From Lagierella sp. (GTDB lineage: Bacteria; Bacillota; Clostridia; Tissierellales; Peptoniphilaceae): a stretch of DNA of 64,000 nucleotides. Where the stretch lies: contig NZ_JASBYU010000003.1 of NCBI RefSeq assembly GCF_029983815.1, positions 62,001 to 126,000 of the forward strand, written 5' to 3'. Shown in pieces: positions 41,143 through 50,549 of this stretch. The notes under the pieces are model-generated. The model was not told the DNA's origin and searched no databases. It worked only from the letters and a program-made list of their open reading frames with translations. How positions within the stretch are numbered: position 1 is the stretch's first letter; each line of letters begins with the position of its first letter. A program made the translations under genes and the position numbers.

Positions 41143-41769
41143 TTAAAAACTGTTATCAGAGTTAAAGTACCTGTCACAAAAATCATACCATTTGTCAACG
41201 TAATCAAAATGGCTTAATTCCACTAAAGTAAATGGGCTTGCCACTTTTCTTCTTTTAGCTTCTTTGACAAAATCAAATATGAAATCATCTATCTCTGTAA
41301 GATAGCCAAATACATAATCGAAGTTTAAATTAGAGGCATATTTAAGTCTACTATGCCCGTCTAAGGAAATATATGAATCCCCATCTTTAAAAACAGGAAC
41401 TATTACATCCTCTTCACTTTTTATAAAGCTTGAAACAGCTTTTACTTTATCTCTATCCACAAAAAACTGTGATGGCTGAATCTTTATAAGGGGAATTTTG
41501 AAAAGAGAAATGTCATTGAATTTTTTTATAAGTTTTCCATTATTATCGTAAAAGATAGTAATGTGTCCGCTATAAAACCTAAACTCGTCTATCACTTTAT
41601 TAAAATATCTCGTTTCATTTCCTTTAATAACCCCACTATTCTTTCCAGTAATAATTATTTCAAAAGGGAATTTTCCATCAACTATAAAACAACCATGTTG
41701 AAGTAATGCCCTTTTAGAAAATCTTTCATCATCATATCCATCGACTCTTTTTATATTAATATCTTCCAC
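41143..41769 (-). CDS. ParB/Srx-like domain protein
   Basis: 208 residues. Residues about 95-165 look like a ParB N-terminal / sulfiredoxin-like fold: IPLIKIQPSQFFVDRDKVKAV, then VPVFKDGDSYISLDGHSRL, where the D-G-H-S-R motif matches the GxxR nucleotide-binding turn. The N-terminal 90 residues are unassigned. There is no DNA-binding HTH, so it is not a chromosome-partition ParB. Start GTG with AGGTGAC upstream. It follows the MBL hydrolase by eight bases. Confidence 0.65.
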   Translation of the reverse strand: MEDINIKRVDGYDDERFSKRALLQHGCFIVDGKFPFEIIITGKNSGVIKGNETRYFNKVIDEFRFYSGHITIFYDNNGKLIKKFNDISLFKIPLIKIQPSQFFVDRDKVKAVSSFIKSEEDVIVPVFKDGDSYISLDGHSRLKYASNLNFDYVFGYLTEIDDFIFDFVKEAKRRKVASPFTLVELSHFDYVDKWYDFCDRYFNSDNSF

Positions 41770-41777
41770 TTTGTCAC

Positions 41778-42617
41778 CTAAACATGAAAACTTGTTCTTG
41801 GCAGCTGTAATACAGTATCTACTCCATGGTCTTCACAATAATTTACCAGCTCAAACAATACATGATCCGTCTTTTCTGCAATTCTAGGCATGGTTTTAGT
41901 CGGTTCATCTAAAGGTTTAAAGAAATTGTCCCAATGTATGGGTAGGACAAGTTTAGCTTTGGTCATACCTATTGTCTCATGAAAAAATTCATTTTTAGTT
42001 TTTTCATCCATCTTAGTTATTCCCGCTAAGGCCAAAAACAACACATCCACTTCGAAATCTTTTAGTCTATTTTCAATATAATTGCAGCTAGGGTGTATCA
42101 GATAACTTTTATCATTATTTTCAATATAAAAGTCATAGGATCCACCTTCTTTAAAGTTTCTCAACTTTCTATGCCTTCTCAAGGGTCTTTTTATTTCTTC
42201 TCCCAGGTCATTGTTAAACACCCTTGGCTTTGAATGCTTTGATGGGATTACCGTTATTTTAAAGTCTCCAATTTCATATACTCTGTAGTCCTTAAAGACG
42301 ACAATATTATTTTTGTTAACCTTTTCTCCTAGAGCTATATTCTTTGTGGTTTTGCTGCCATATATAGTCGCTCCTGTCTTTTTTGATAGAAATGGAGCAT
42401 CCATTACATGGTCATAATGAGAATGGGAAATAAAGATGCCCTCTAGTCTATTTACATTGTATTTTTTCAACATGCCTTCAATTACTTCTTCGTCACTAGA
42501 AACCCTCTTAAATAGGTATTGTCTAACGGAGGGCCTTGTAAAATGGGCGTCGAATAGAATTTGACTATTTCCATCATCAAATAGTAATGTAGTTGTCCCA
42601 AAACTTGTAATTTTCAT
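41778..42617 (-). CDS. UlaG-like metallo-beta-lactamase fold hydrolase
   Basis: 279 residues. Metal site: ISHSHYDHVMDAP (HxHxDH), later IHPSC (second-site histidine) and VLPIHWDNFF near the end. Family members hydrolyse cyclic esters, lactones or act on nucleotides; the substrate is not evident. The start is taken as the Met opening M-K-I-T-S-F-G, with GGAG nine bases upstream; five earlier codons are possible. Operon with the DUF1801 gene upstream and the ParB-like gene downstream. Confidence 0.88.
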   Translation of the reverse strand: MKITSFGTTTLLFDDGNSQILFDAHFTRPSVRQYLFKRVSSDEEVIEGMLKKYNVNRLEGIFISHSHYDHVMDAPFLSKKTGATIYGSKTTKNIALGEKVNKNNIVVFKDYRVYEIGDFKITVIPSKHSKPRVFNNDLGEEIKRPLRRHRKLRNFKEGGSYDFYIENNDKSYLIHPSCNYIENRLKDFEVDVLFLALAGITKMDEKTKNEFFHETIGMTKAKLVLPIHWDNFFKPLDEPTKTMPRIAEKTDHVLFELVNYCEDHGVDTVLQLPRTSFHV

Positions 42618-42643
42618 AACTTTCATCTCCATGATCCTATTTG

Positions 42644-42994
42644 TTACTTACCTAAGTTTTCCCTACACCAGATTGCAATTTCTCTAATTAAATCCATAGG
42701 AAGTTCATCCTTATAAGATATTTGAAAACCGCCTTTAGAATATTTAAATCCACGCTTAAGGATTTCTTCTTCAAATTCCTTGATGCCGGCAGATGTTGGA
42801 AAGATCCCAATGTGATTTTTAAAGGCAGCGTAGTGAAATAAATTCCTTTTACCTTTAAAAGTAGGCATTCCGTAGGATATCTTTTCTTCATGTTCCTTAA
42901 AAACCTTTTTTAGATTTTCCCTAATATAAACCAACCTCTCCTGTATCTCCTTAGGAAAGGAAGAAATGTAATACTCTACTTCTTTACTGGACAT
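42644..42994 (-). CDS. DUF1801 (YdhG/YdeI-like) domain protein
   Basis: 116 residues, a complete DUF1801 domain: VEYYISSFPKEIQERLVYIR, EKISYGMPTFKGKRNLFHYAAFK and HIGIFPTSAG. The fold is frataxin/iron-chaperone-like in some proposals, but the function is unproven. GGGGGT precedes the ATG. Confidence 0.88.
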   Translation of the reverse strand: MSSKEVEYYISSFPKEIQERLVYIRENLKKVFKEHEEKISYGMPTFKGKRNLFHYAAFKNHIGIFPTSAGIKEFEEEILKRGFKYSKGGFQISYKDELPMDLIREIAIWCRENLGK

Positions 42995-43092
42995 GGTAAC
43001 CCCCTCTTTTATTTTTTATCTCCTTATTTAGATTATAATTCATCCATGAATAAAGGCGCAAACATAGTGAGTTTATAAGCTATTTTTCAATT

Positions 43093-43120
43093 AAAAAAGA
43101 GAACTCTATTTCAAGTTCTC
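43093..43120 (-). terminator. Terminator of the CPBP protease gene
   Basis: Stem GAGAACT (43099-43105)/AGTTCTC (43114-43120), eight-base loop, followed on the minus strand by TCTTTTTTAATT. Confidence 0.9.
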
Positions 43121-43159
43121 CATTTTTAATTCAAATTGCTCCAACAATTTTTAAGTCAT

Positions 43160-43780
43160 TTAAAGTTTAAATAAGTACATGGAAACATAGATCCCAGAAA
43201 TTATATTTACCAGAGCATGAACAATCCACCCATAGACTATGGACCCGTCACACTTCTTTTCTGCAAGATATCCTAAAACATAGGCTATTCCTACAGTGAA
43301 AACAAGAACAATCATACTCTCTAAAGCTCCCTTGACCGCTGGAAGATGGATAGCTGCAAATATAAGAGCTTGAAGGGCATTTCCAATTTTAAACCCTAGT
43401 TTTCCAATCAACCTTTTACCTAAAAAGCCCCTAAAGAAAATTTCTTCCGATAGCCCAGTCTGTACCACAGAAAAAAACACCAATACAAATACATATGTGA
43501 AACCAAATCCATATTTCTTAAATGTCACAAAGGGAAGGTTTGTAGAATTGATACTTCCATTTTTAAACATCACCATGTAGGGTACAAAGGTTGCAACCAT
43601 AAAGAATAGACTGATTACTGCAATAGATTTTATAGGCATTGGTCTTTTTGTTTTAAAGCCTAGCCATGGCAAAAACCCTTTAACAGTCCTATGTCCTACT
43701 AAGTACCATATAAAAGGAACCAAAGAAAAGATAAGAACCTGTACAATTCCACTAAATATTACAGTTTTTATTTCTTCCAT
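43160..43780 (-). CDS. CPBP family intramembrane metalloprotease (CAAX-type, Abi)
   Basis: 206 residues, about six helices. Motif 1 GLSEEIFFRGFLGKRL (EExxxR, catalytic glutamates near 118), motif 2 QALIFAAIHLP (FxxxH), motif 3 GWIVHALVN. Members include bacteriocin self-immunity proteins and prenyl-protein endoproteases; no bacteriocin gene is adjacent. GGAGG precedes the ATG. Confidence 0.92.
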   Translation of the reverse strand: MEEIKTVIFSGIVQVLIFSLVPFIWYLVGHRTVKGFLPWLGFKTKRPMPIKSIAVISLFFMVATFVPYMVMFKNGSINSTNLPFVTFKKYGFGFTYVFVLVFFSVVQTGLSEEIFFRGFLGKRLIGKLGFKIGNALQALIFAAIHLPAVKGALESMIVLVFTVGIAYVLGYLAEKKCDGSIVYGWIVHALVNIISGIYVSMYLFKL

Positions 43781-43901
43781 AAATAACCTCCAATTTTTTG
43801 TAAACTTTAATTTAATTATAGAGGTTTGATTCTATTAATTCCAATAATTTTTCTGATTTTACTATAAATTAACTTTATCTTAACTTAGGAAGTTTTATTT
43901 G

Positions 43902-44003
43902 CTATTTTGACACAGTCTGCCTTACTACATTTAATTTACTGGCAAAATCTTCCTGGGAAAGTCCATTTGATTTTCTCAAAGTCTTTATATTTTCCTTTAG
44001 CAT
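43902..44003 (-). pseudogene. Truncated XRE-family HTH regulator
   Basis: ATG at 44003 after AGAGGG. It reads 33 residues of a helix-turn-helix: LKENIKTLRKSNGLSQEDFA and NVVRQTVSK, then TAG where the family has TGG (VSK-W-E-K-G). No continuation is seen in any frame downstream. Too short to fold as a full HTH domain, so probably a remnant, though its ribosome binding site is intact. Confidence 0.7.
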
Positions 44004-44022
44004 ATTAAACCCTCTTTCGCAG

Positions 44023-44049
44023 TATTTTCACTATTATTATATGAAAATA
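44023..44049. repeat. Inverted repeat upstream of the XRE remnant
   Basis: TATTTTCA (44023-44030) and TGAAAATA (44042-44049) separated by 11 bases containing ATTATTATA. Symmetry and position 20-46 bases before the ATG suggest an old operator over the promoter. Confidence 0.45.
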
Positions 44050-44118
44050 CCACCGTTGCCACTAGCAATGTTTTTTAACATTTTAGCAAAATTAATTTTT
44101 TATACCTTTACATAAAAA

Positions 44119-44162
44119 TTAAGTACCCTTTTTCTCATTTAAGAGTCTTCTAGGGTACTTAA
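44119..44162 (-). terminator. Terminator of the DUF2087 gene
   Basis: 10-bp stem TTAAGTACCC/GGGTACTTAA with a 24-base loop, followed on the minus strand by TTTTTATG, about 40 bases after the stop. Confidence 0.85.
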
Positions 44163-44203
44163 TAGATTTTTCAAAAAAGCAAACTGCCTTATTGGCATAT
44201 TAA

Positions 44204-44518
44204 CTATATGTTGTTCTTAATAAACTCTTCCACTGGTGGAATGTCCTCTTCCTTCCAATAGGAACTTCCATCCATGGTCCTGTTTACAAGACGCCTCATA
44301 AACAACTCACGCCTAATAGTTGCAGGGTCCTTAAAGGATGTATATCTATTGATAATTTCATTGATTTCTCTTTCTGTAAACTTTTCTCCAGATGGAATCT
44401 TTCCTGCGATATAGTAATATATATATAACTTCTTTTTATTCTTTGAAGGAAGGGTCTCTATCCTACCCTCTTTGTCCAAAAAGTTTTCAAATTCCTTAAT
44501 TAATCTCTCTTCTTCCAT
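44204..44518 (-). CDS. DUF2087 domain protein
   Basis: 104 residues. The DUF2087 landmarks are RIETLPSKNKKKLYIYYYIAGKI, FTEREINEIINRY, DPATIRRELFMRRLVNRTMDGSSYW, a winged-helix-like fold found alone or at the end of regulators. It may bind nucleic acid. The second Met (44518) is preferred because GGAG is six bases before it. It lies 23 bases after the FAD oxidoreductase stop. Confidence 0.85.
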   Translation of the reverse strand: MEEERLIKEFENFLDKEGRIETLPSKNKKKLYIYYYIAGKIPSGEKFTEREINEIINRYTSFKDPATIRRELFMRRLVNRTMDGSSYWKEEDIPPVEEFIKNNI

Positions 44519-44541
44519 TTTTTTCTCCATTATAAATTGTT

Positions 44542-46026
44542 TTATTTTTCTGCTAATCTCTTTCCAATAACATAGCCTTGAGTATAGTTATGTCCAAGAT
44601 TTAATCCTGCTAAAGTAAGGGGATAGTCATAGGATCCGTAGAAATTACCAGCAAGATTTCCTATTGCATAAAGTCCTTCAATAGGCTTTTTATCGTCATC
44701 CAAAGGTCTAAGACTTCCATCCACTTCCACTCCACTACATATCATCGTAAGTCTTAAATGGCGGTGAGTTCCAAAGTATGGTGGATTTTCAATTGGATAA
44801 AGATATTTTGGATCTTTACCAAAGTCTACATCTTCCTTATCTTTTGCAATTTCATTGTAACGAGCCACAGTATTTTTAAATTCATCTACATCTTTAATCT
44901 GTAGCTTTTCCGCCAACTTTTCCAGTGTATCCGCCTTAAAAGTCTTTATTAAACCTGGTAAAACTCCCTCTCGACTAGCATCTTCCTCAGGCATATACTT
45001 TTTAAGTTCCTCTTCATCGGCTAAACCTAGTCCCCACTCTTCTTTCTTTTCAAGATATTTTGCATCAAAGATTTCCGCATAGTGTCCAACATCTTCCTTA
45101 TCCAATAGGAAACAGTTCATATACTCCATACCATTTTCCTCATTACAAAATCTCTTACCGTCAAGTTTTACTCTTAAAAGAGGAACTTGCATATTTGACC
45201 CAGGACCAGAGTCCATGTCGTGAACCATTTTTGTATGTCCTATTGGCTCCATCTGTCCACCTGCATCTATTATCATCTTGTGGCCATCACCAGTTCTACC
45301 AAATTTCTTAGTCTCTAAATTTAAAACCACAGGGATGTAATGAGATTTCATATCTTCATCATTTTGATAGTCTCCTGTACCTATTACAACACCTTTTTTT
45401 GCTCTAAATTCTATTATTCCATCCTCGGACCTTCCGTATACACCTACAACTTTATTTCCCTCTTTAATCAATTTGATTCCAGGTGTATTATAGTAAAAAT
45501 CAACTCCCTTTGACTGGGCTAACTTCGATAAGTACTTCATTGCATCTCCGGCGCTATATGGCTTTGGCCCATAAAATGCAGTGACAAATTCTAAATTCAA
45601 ATCATTTTCCTTCATAAAACTCTTATGTGGTCCATTTCCCAAAGAGGAAACTTCAGCACCTGCTTCCTTGCTTTTATCTATTAACCATTGTAGGGCATCG
45701 CCAGAGTTTTCTACATACATTTCATAAAGGTCCTTATTTGCCCTTAATTCACTTTCCTTCATGAGAATAGAAATAAGCTTAGCCATATCCTTTGGATTGG
45801 AATTTTTATAGTCAACCCCCACACCGATATGACCGCAGGCACTAGCTTCCTTTTCCTTTTGAATAACACAAACCTTTGCGCCAAGTTCAGCCGCTTTCAA
45901 AGCACATGGTACACCTGGAGTTCCAGCACCAACAACTACGATATCGTATTCCTTGGTGTCAATAGGTTTTTCTTTTACATCTTCAACTTTAAAAATTTCT
46001 CTTTCTTTTTTATAAATATCCTTCAT
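44542..46026 (-). CDS. FAD-dependent oxidoreductase, flavocytochrome c / fumarate-reductase-like flavoprotein
   Basis: 494 residues. Dinucleotide-binding motif YDIVVVGAGTPGVPCALKAAELGAKV near residue 26; FAD_binding_2 family pieces GVVIGTGDYQND, TGDGHKMIIDAGGQMEP and the closing GLYAIGNLAGNFYGSYDYPLTLAGLNLGHN. It acts on an unsaturated or keto substrate in anaerobic redox metabolism; relatives include fumarate, urocanate and ketosteroid reductases, and the substrate is open. No haem-binding CXXCH or twin-arginine signal is present, so it is cytoplasmic. The ATG at 46026 follows AAGGGGG; 19 upstream codons of the open frame are not counted. Confidence 0.85.
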   Translation of the reverse strand: MKDIYKKEREIFKVEDVKEKPIDTKEYDIVVVGAGTPGVPCALKAAELGAKVCVIQKEKEASACGHIGVGVDYKNSNPKDMAKLISILMKESELRANKDLYEMYVENSGDALQWLIDKSKEAGAEVSSLGNGPHKSFMKENDLNLEFVTAFYGPKPYSAGDAMKYLSKLAQSKGVDFYYNTPGIKLIKEGNKVVGVYGRSEDGIIEFRAKKGVVIGTGDYQNDEDMKSHYIPVVLNLETKKFGRTGDGHKMIIDAGGQMEPIGHTKMVHDMDSGPGSNMQVPLLRVKLDGKRFCNEENGMEYMNCFLLDKEDVGHYAEIFDAKYLEKKEEWGLGLADEEELKKYMPEEDASREGVLPGLIKTFKADTLEKLAEKLQIKDVDEFKNTVARYNEIAKDKEDVDFGKDPKYLYPIENPPYFGTHRHLRLTMICSGVEVDGSLRPLDDDKKPIEGLYAIGNLAGNFYGSYDYPLTLAGLNLGHNYTQGYVIGKRLAEK

Positions 46027-46154
46027 ATTTCCCCCTTTTGAATTCATAACAGTAATATTATTCACATAATGTCTATACCCCATTGTAACTGTAATTATTC
46101 AATAGTTGGTATGAATCTAAGTTAGATAAAATGCAAATTAAAGAAAGACATAGA

Positions 46155-46970
46155 CTAGTTTTCACTTTTTCTCCAAAAGAGTCCCTCAGAACTTGCCAAG
46201 CAAGCTAGTATTTCCTTTGCTCTTTCATCTGGATTGTAAAATGTTAGATGAAGGCAGTCCCATTCATATTGGGCCATCATCTTTCCATCATCAAATAAAA
46301 GATACATGGAGCCGGAATAATTTGTCATGATTTCTCTTATAGTCTCTTCTATAAGTTCTGGACTGGGTCTTTTGAATCTATCATCAAAGTAAATCTCCGC
46401 AGAATAATAGCACATAAACTTCAAGAGAATATTTGTGAATTTATTACCTATTTCTTCTCTTCTGTTACTATTTAAAAAATAATATTCCACATCAAAAAAA
46501 TCACCCTTGGAGTCTGCTGGGACAGTCATCGGTAAAAAGTCGATAATATAACAGGGCTTTTCTGAAAGTTCCTCCACCCTATCCCAGTAATCCTCCATAC
46601 TTTTGTCAAAGTCCTCTGTAAAGGGTAGGACTAAATCGAATATTTCTATGACATAATGCTTTTCTTTGATCTCGGTGTTTGGATGGTTTTCTGTTATCTC
46701 TACATTATACTTTTTAAACCTTTTCATTTTGAAATCTTTCTTTTTGCCTATGACAATATACTGGGCATTGTACCTTATTTCATCAGAATTTTGATCGATA
46801 CTGTAACATTCAAAAGGCTTTTCAATATCAATTCCCATTAACATAAACTCTTTAGAAAGATCCGGATAGGAGGCCCTTATGTTTTTTACATAGTTTTCAC
46901 AATATCCACAACTACATACAAAGTCCTCTGGTAGGTTTTTATAAAAATTTTTTGTCTTTTTTATATACAT
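46155..46970 (-). CDS. Hypothetical protein with a cysteine/histidine-rich N-terminal module
   Basis: 271 residues. The first 60 residues contain FVCSCGYCENYVKNI, a compact cysteine cluster likely to bind metal, followed by FMLMGIDIEKPFE. The central part is an alpha/beta segment with IIDFLPMTVP. The C-terminal 90 residues (RPSPELIEETIREI ... LLFDDGKMMAQYEWD) resemble neither part. I do not recognise a family with certainty. The start is the ATG at 46970 after AGGAGG at short spacing. Confidence 0.65.
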   Translation of the reverse strand: MYIKKTKNFYKNLPEDFVCSCGYCENYVKNIRASYPDLSKEFMLMGIDIEKPFECYSIDQNSDEIRYNAQYIVIGKKKDFKMKRFKKYNVEITENHPNTEIKEKHYVIEIFDLVLPFTEDFDKSMEDYWDRVEELSEKPCYIIDFLPMTVPADSKGDFFDVEYYFLNSNRREEIGNKFTNILLKFMCYYSAEIYFDDRFKRPSPELIEETIREIMTNYSGSMYLLFDDGKMMAQYEWDCLHLTFYNPDERAKEILACLASSEGLFWRKSEN

Positions 46971-47024
46971 GCACCTCCTATTTCTATTGTACAACATTTA
47001 GCGAATATTAATATAATTTTATTC

Positions 47025-48200
47025 TTAAAATGCCATCTTATATATCTTAAGGACATCTTCTTCCTTAAGTTTTTTAAATCCATTTATTTCAGGCTTTTCT
47101 CTATTTTCTACACAATTCTTCGCCATAACTGGTAAGTCCACTTCTTTAAATCCCACATCTTTCAAATCCTCTGGAATGCCAACAGAAGTAAAAAACTTCC
47201 TAAGTTCAGCAATTGCATTTTTCGCATCCTCGTCAATGGATTTTCCTCTATCTAAATTGAATACATTGTAGCCAAATTCGGCAATCTTTCCTTGAGTTTC
47301 TTCATCTAAACAGTATTCAAGCCAGTATGGAGTCAAAATAGCAAGACCAACACCGTGGGTAATGTCCCTAAGTGCTGAAAGTTCATGCTCCATTGGATGT
47401 ACGGACCATGCAGTATTTTTCCCCGTATCCAATAAACCATTTATTGCCCAGCTGCCAGCCCACATAAGATTTGCCCTTGCTTCATAATTTTCAGGTTCTG
47501 CTATTGCTATAGGTCCATATTTAATACAGGTTTTAAGTATTGCCTCTGCCATTCTATCCTGTAAAAATGCACCATCATTTAAAGTAAAATAGTTTTCCAT
47601 GGTATGGCTCATGATATCGGCAGTGCCCGCTGCCGTATGGTATGAGTTTACAGAAAAGGTAAGTTCTGGGTTCATAACAGCAAACTTAGGACGTGCATAT
47701 TCAGATCCCCATGCCAGTTTTTGACCTGTCTCTTCATTAGTAATCACAGAACCCAAGTCCATTTCAGATCCTGTTGCAGAAAGGGTTAAAACAGAACCAA
47801 ATGGTATTCCGCCTTTAGGCTCTTCATTTCCAATAACAATCTCCCATGGATCACAGTTACTATATGCACCTACAGCAACTAACTTGGCAGTGTCAATTAC
47901 AGAACCACCACCTACTGCAAGTATAAAGTCTATTTTGTTTTCTTTAGCTAAATCAACCCCTTCTCGAACCTTGTCAATTCTTGGGTTTGGAACAATTCCA
48001 GAAAGTTCAAAATAGTCGATATTATCTTCCTTGAAAATTTTTACAATTTTATCATATAATCCAATTTTCTTAATACTATTTTGCCCATAAACGATTAGAA
48101 CTCTTGTACCATACTTCTTAATCTCACTTGGTAGATTTTTAAGTTGATCCGCACCAAAAAATATTTTAGTAGATATATCGAATATAAAATCTTTCATCAT
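47025..48200 (-). CDS. Iron-containing alcohol dehydrogenase (butanol dehydrogenase-like)
   Basis: 391 residues, full length. The nucleotide-binding motif is ILAVGGGSVIDTAKLVA (near 95). The iron ligands lie in GTADIMSHTMENYF and in the MEHELSALRDITHGVGLAILTP block. The N-terminus MKDFIFDISTKIFFGADQL is typical of BDH/YqhD-like NADPH-dependent enzymes reducing aldehydes to alcohols. Single gene. The first two codons are both ATG; either could serve. Confidence 0.93.
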   Translation of the reverse strand: MMKDFIFDISTKIFFGADQLKNLPSEIKKYGTRVLIVYGQNSIKKIGLYDKIVKIFKEDNIDYFELSGIVPNPRIDKVREGVDLAKENKIDFILAVGGGSVIDTAKLVAVGAYSNCDPWEIVIGNEEPKGGIPFGSVLTLSATGSEMDLGSVITNEETGQKLAWGSEYARPKFAVMNPELTFSVNSYHTAAGTADIMSHTMENYFTLNDGAFLQDRMAEAILKTCIKYGPIAIAEPENYEARANLMWAGSWAINGLLDTGKNTAWSVHPMEHELSALRDITHGVGLAILTPYWLEYCLDEETQGKIAEFGYNVFNLDRGKSIDEDAKNAIAELRKFFTSVGIPEDLKDVGFKEVDLPVMAKNCVENREKPEINGFKKLKEEDVLKIYKMAF

Positions 48201-48277
48201 ACTCTCTCCTTTTTTTATATATCAATAGAGTAGTTACCCTATTTTACTTTATAAAAATCATTATATGTCTATTTTAT

Positions 48278-48314
48278 CAAAATAAAGCACCCATACTAAA
48301 ATATTGTGGGCGCT
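48278..48314 (-). terminator. Terminator of the alpha/beta hydrolase gene
   Basis: 8-bp stem (48286-48293 with 48307-48314, one G-U), followed on the minus strand by TTATTTTG. It ends 23 bases from the stop. Confidence 0.8.
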
Positions 48315-48336
48315 AAAATAATCTAAAATTATAAAT

Positions 48337-49266
48337 TTAATTGTACTTACTTAAAAAATCCTCAATCCCCTTAATATACTTTTCCCTCTCATTGAAATAC
48401 ATTTGGGTATGTTCACTTTCATTTAGTAACATAACCCTATCTTTTCCAGATTTATCAAATACACCTTGCGCATGGGAAAAGGGAGTTACCTTGTCCTCTT
48501 TATTAGTTATTATAAGAATCGGATTGTCTATTTTATTAAAACTTAAAAGTCCATTGGTTTCTTTATATCCATATCCTTCAATAACCTTGGAACCAATATT
48601 TCCAAGAGACTTCATTAAACCAAAGGGGATATTTGTCTGATTTGAAGCCTCTTTTAGCCCTTGGTCAATAAATTCCTCACCATTGGCCATTGGTGAATCC
48701 AAAATAACTAATTGGATTTTATCTTTTATTTGTTCATAACCGTGAAGAAATGTATGAGCTCCATAGGACTCGGCAAATATATTAATCTTTCTATCGGGAT
48801 ACTTTTCCTTAAGATAATATACTACGTTGATTAGGTCCCCCTTTTCCCCAACTCCCATATTATTCTTTTTTATAGGATGAGTTCCAGAATTTCTTTGGTC
48901 ATAAAGAACTGCTGAAAAGCCTCTTTCCAAAAATATCTGACTATGGGGAAGCATTGTCTCTCCCGTTCCACCCATACCATGAATAAATATAAAGATATCT
49001 CTTTTGCCATCTAATTCATAGGTGTCAATTGAAAAATCATAACCATCCTTGTCATTTGTAACTATTTCTTTCCTATAAGCATAATTTTCCTTAAAATCAT
49101 CAGCATTAATATTATATGTTTGTAAGAATTTGCCTTCATTTTTTAATGTCTCTTCTTGGGGTACAATATTTGTAACACTTTTATTGATTTCAATGCTTAA
49201 AAAAGCAGAAAAACCTATTATTAAAACTAGTACAATACCTAGTAGAATCTTTAACACTTTTTTCAT
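48337..49266 (-). CDS. Membrane-anchored alpha/beta hydrolase
   Basis: 309 residues. An N-terminal helix (about 4-24) anchors or exports it. Hydrolase fold: oxyanion region IFIHGMGGTGETM, nucleophile serine in NIFAESYGAHTF (near 165), acid in IITNKEDKVTPF, histidine in LNESEHTQMYF. Substrate unknown; relatives include lipases and BAAT-like thioesterases. The ATG at 49266 has GAGGTG upstream. Confidence 0.88.
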   Translation of the reverse strand: MKKVLKILLGIVLVLIIGFSAFLSIEINKSVTNIVPQEETLKNEGKFLQTYNINADDFKENYAYRKEIVTNDKDGYDFSIDTYELDGKRDIFIFIHGMGGTGETMLPHSQIFLERGFSAVLYDQRNSGTHPIKKNNMGVGEKGDLINVVYYLKEKYPDRKINIFAESYGAHTFLHGYEQIKDKIQLVILDSPMANGEEFIDQGLKEASNQTNIPFGLMKSLGNIGSKVIEGYGYKETNGLLSFNKIDNPILIITNKEDKVTPFSHAQGVFDKSGKDRVMLLNESEHTQMYFNEREKYIKGIEDFLSKYN

Positions 49267-49391
49267 ATGACACCTCATAAAATATTTTTAGAACAATTAT
49301 ACCAAACCCATTAAAATTATATGTTAACTATTTATTAATATAATGTAAAAGTGTGCAAACTTTACTAAGCACCCTTTGTAAAAATACCATA

Positions 49392-50549
49392 CTATATATA
49401 GAGCTGTTTTTTACTTGCTTTTTCCCTTCTCCTCTGTATAAACGATTTTTCTGATAAATAAGCCTTTAAAGAAAAACTTGCCACAACTATTAACAATACT
49501 AAGAGTATCAAACTACTTTCTAGAGCTATTAAAACCCCTTCACCTAGTAAGGATACAAAGGTTCCAACATTCAAATTGAAATAAACGTAGAACATCAGAC
49601 CATTAAAGATAATAAAGGCCAATAGGGACTTTTTTAAGTCGTAATTTTGAGCTCTTTTGGAATAAATAATAGTTCTTGCTACATAATAAACTATCCAGGT
49701 TAATACCATCAATGCCATATAGCCATATAGTGTAAAATTGGTTTCACTGTAGATTATTCCACCCATTCCAATATTTTTAATTCCTCCAGGATAGTTGATT
49801 TTCATTATAATATATTGCTTTATAGCTACTGCCAGCGCCATAAATAGAGAAACCGTCGTAAAGGAAAGAAGTTTATTCTTCTTATTTTCCCTATCATTTT
49901 TTCTTATATAGAAATGGGCTATAAGACCTAAGGCGATTTCAAGACCAATGAAGTTTAAAATTGCTATAAAATTAAAATCCTTTCCAAAAAATCGTCCCCT
50001 ACCTAAAAATAGATTTTCAGCCCTTAAATTTTGGTACTCATTTTTTCCAGTATATTTAATCTGATTATATATTTCATCATAAATGGATTCATGGGCCCTA
50101 ATTTCCTTTCTCTGGTCCTCATCCACATCCTTTAAAATTAAATTGTAGATTTCATGAAAACGGGTTTCAGCTTTTTTGATTTCTTCATCCAACTCTTCCC
50201 TCTTTTCATAATTTCCATTATTTATAGCATCAAGCACTTTAAGATGCAAATTCATCAACTTCTTATAGGCTTGGGTAAATTCATCAATATCGTATCCATG
50301 GATTTTTATTATCTGCTCATTTTTGTATTTAGCAGCCTCTTCAAGGGTTTTTCCGTAGTAAATTTTTCTATATTCATCTGCATCTTCAATGACCTCTGAG
50401 TCCTTGGTGTAGTGAAAGTACTCTACAGGAGAATCTTTTATAGCTATTCCAATTAAAACCAAGTACAAGATAAATCCAAGAACGATATATATGACTTTAT
50501 GCTTGAAGAGCATATCTTTAATTTCTTTTAAAAATGGTTTTTGAGACAT
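49392..50549 (-). CDS. Hypothetical ABC-2-like membrane protein
   Basis: 385 residues. One N-terminal helix (about 18-36), a hydrophilic, highly charged extracytoplasmic domain of about 150 residues (EEAAKYKNEQ ... KKAETRFHEIYNLI, probably helical), then five helices. The layout resembles ABC-2 permease subunits, but no ATPase gene is adjacent. Family not recognised. AAGGAG precedes the ATG. Confidence 0.65.
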   Translation of the reverse strand: MSQKPFLKEIKDMLFKHKVIYIVLGFILYLVLIGIAIKDSPVEYFHYTKDSEVIEDADEYRKIYYGKTLEEAAKYKNEQIIKIHGYDIDEFTQAYKKLMNLHLKVLDAINNGNYEKREELDEEIKKAETRFHEIYNLILKDVDEDQRKEIRAHESIYDEIYNQIKYTGKNEYQNLRAENLFLGRGRFFGKDFNFIAILNFIGLEIALGLIAHFYIRKNDRENKKNKLLSFTTVSLFMALAVAIKQYIIMKINYPGGIKNIGMGGIIYSETNFTLYGYMALMVLTWIVYYVARTIIYSKRAQNYDLKKSLLAFIIFNGLMFYVYFNLNVGTFVSLLGEGVLIALESSLILLVLLIVVASFSLKAYLSEKSFIQRRREKASKKQLYI

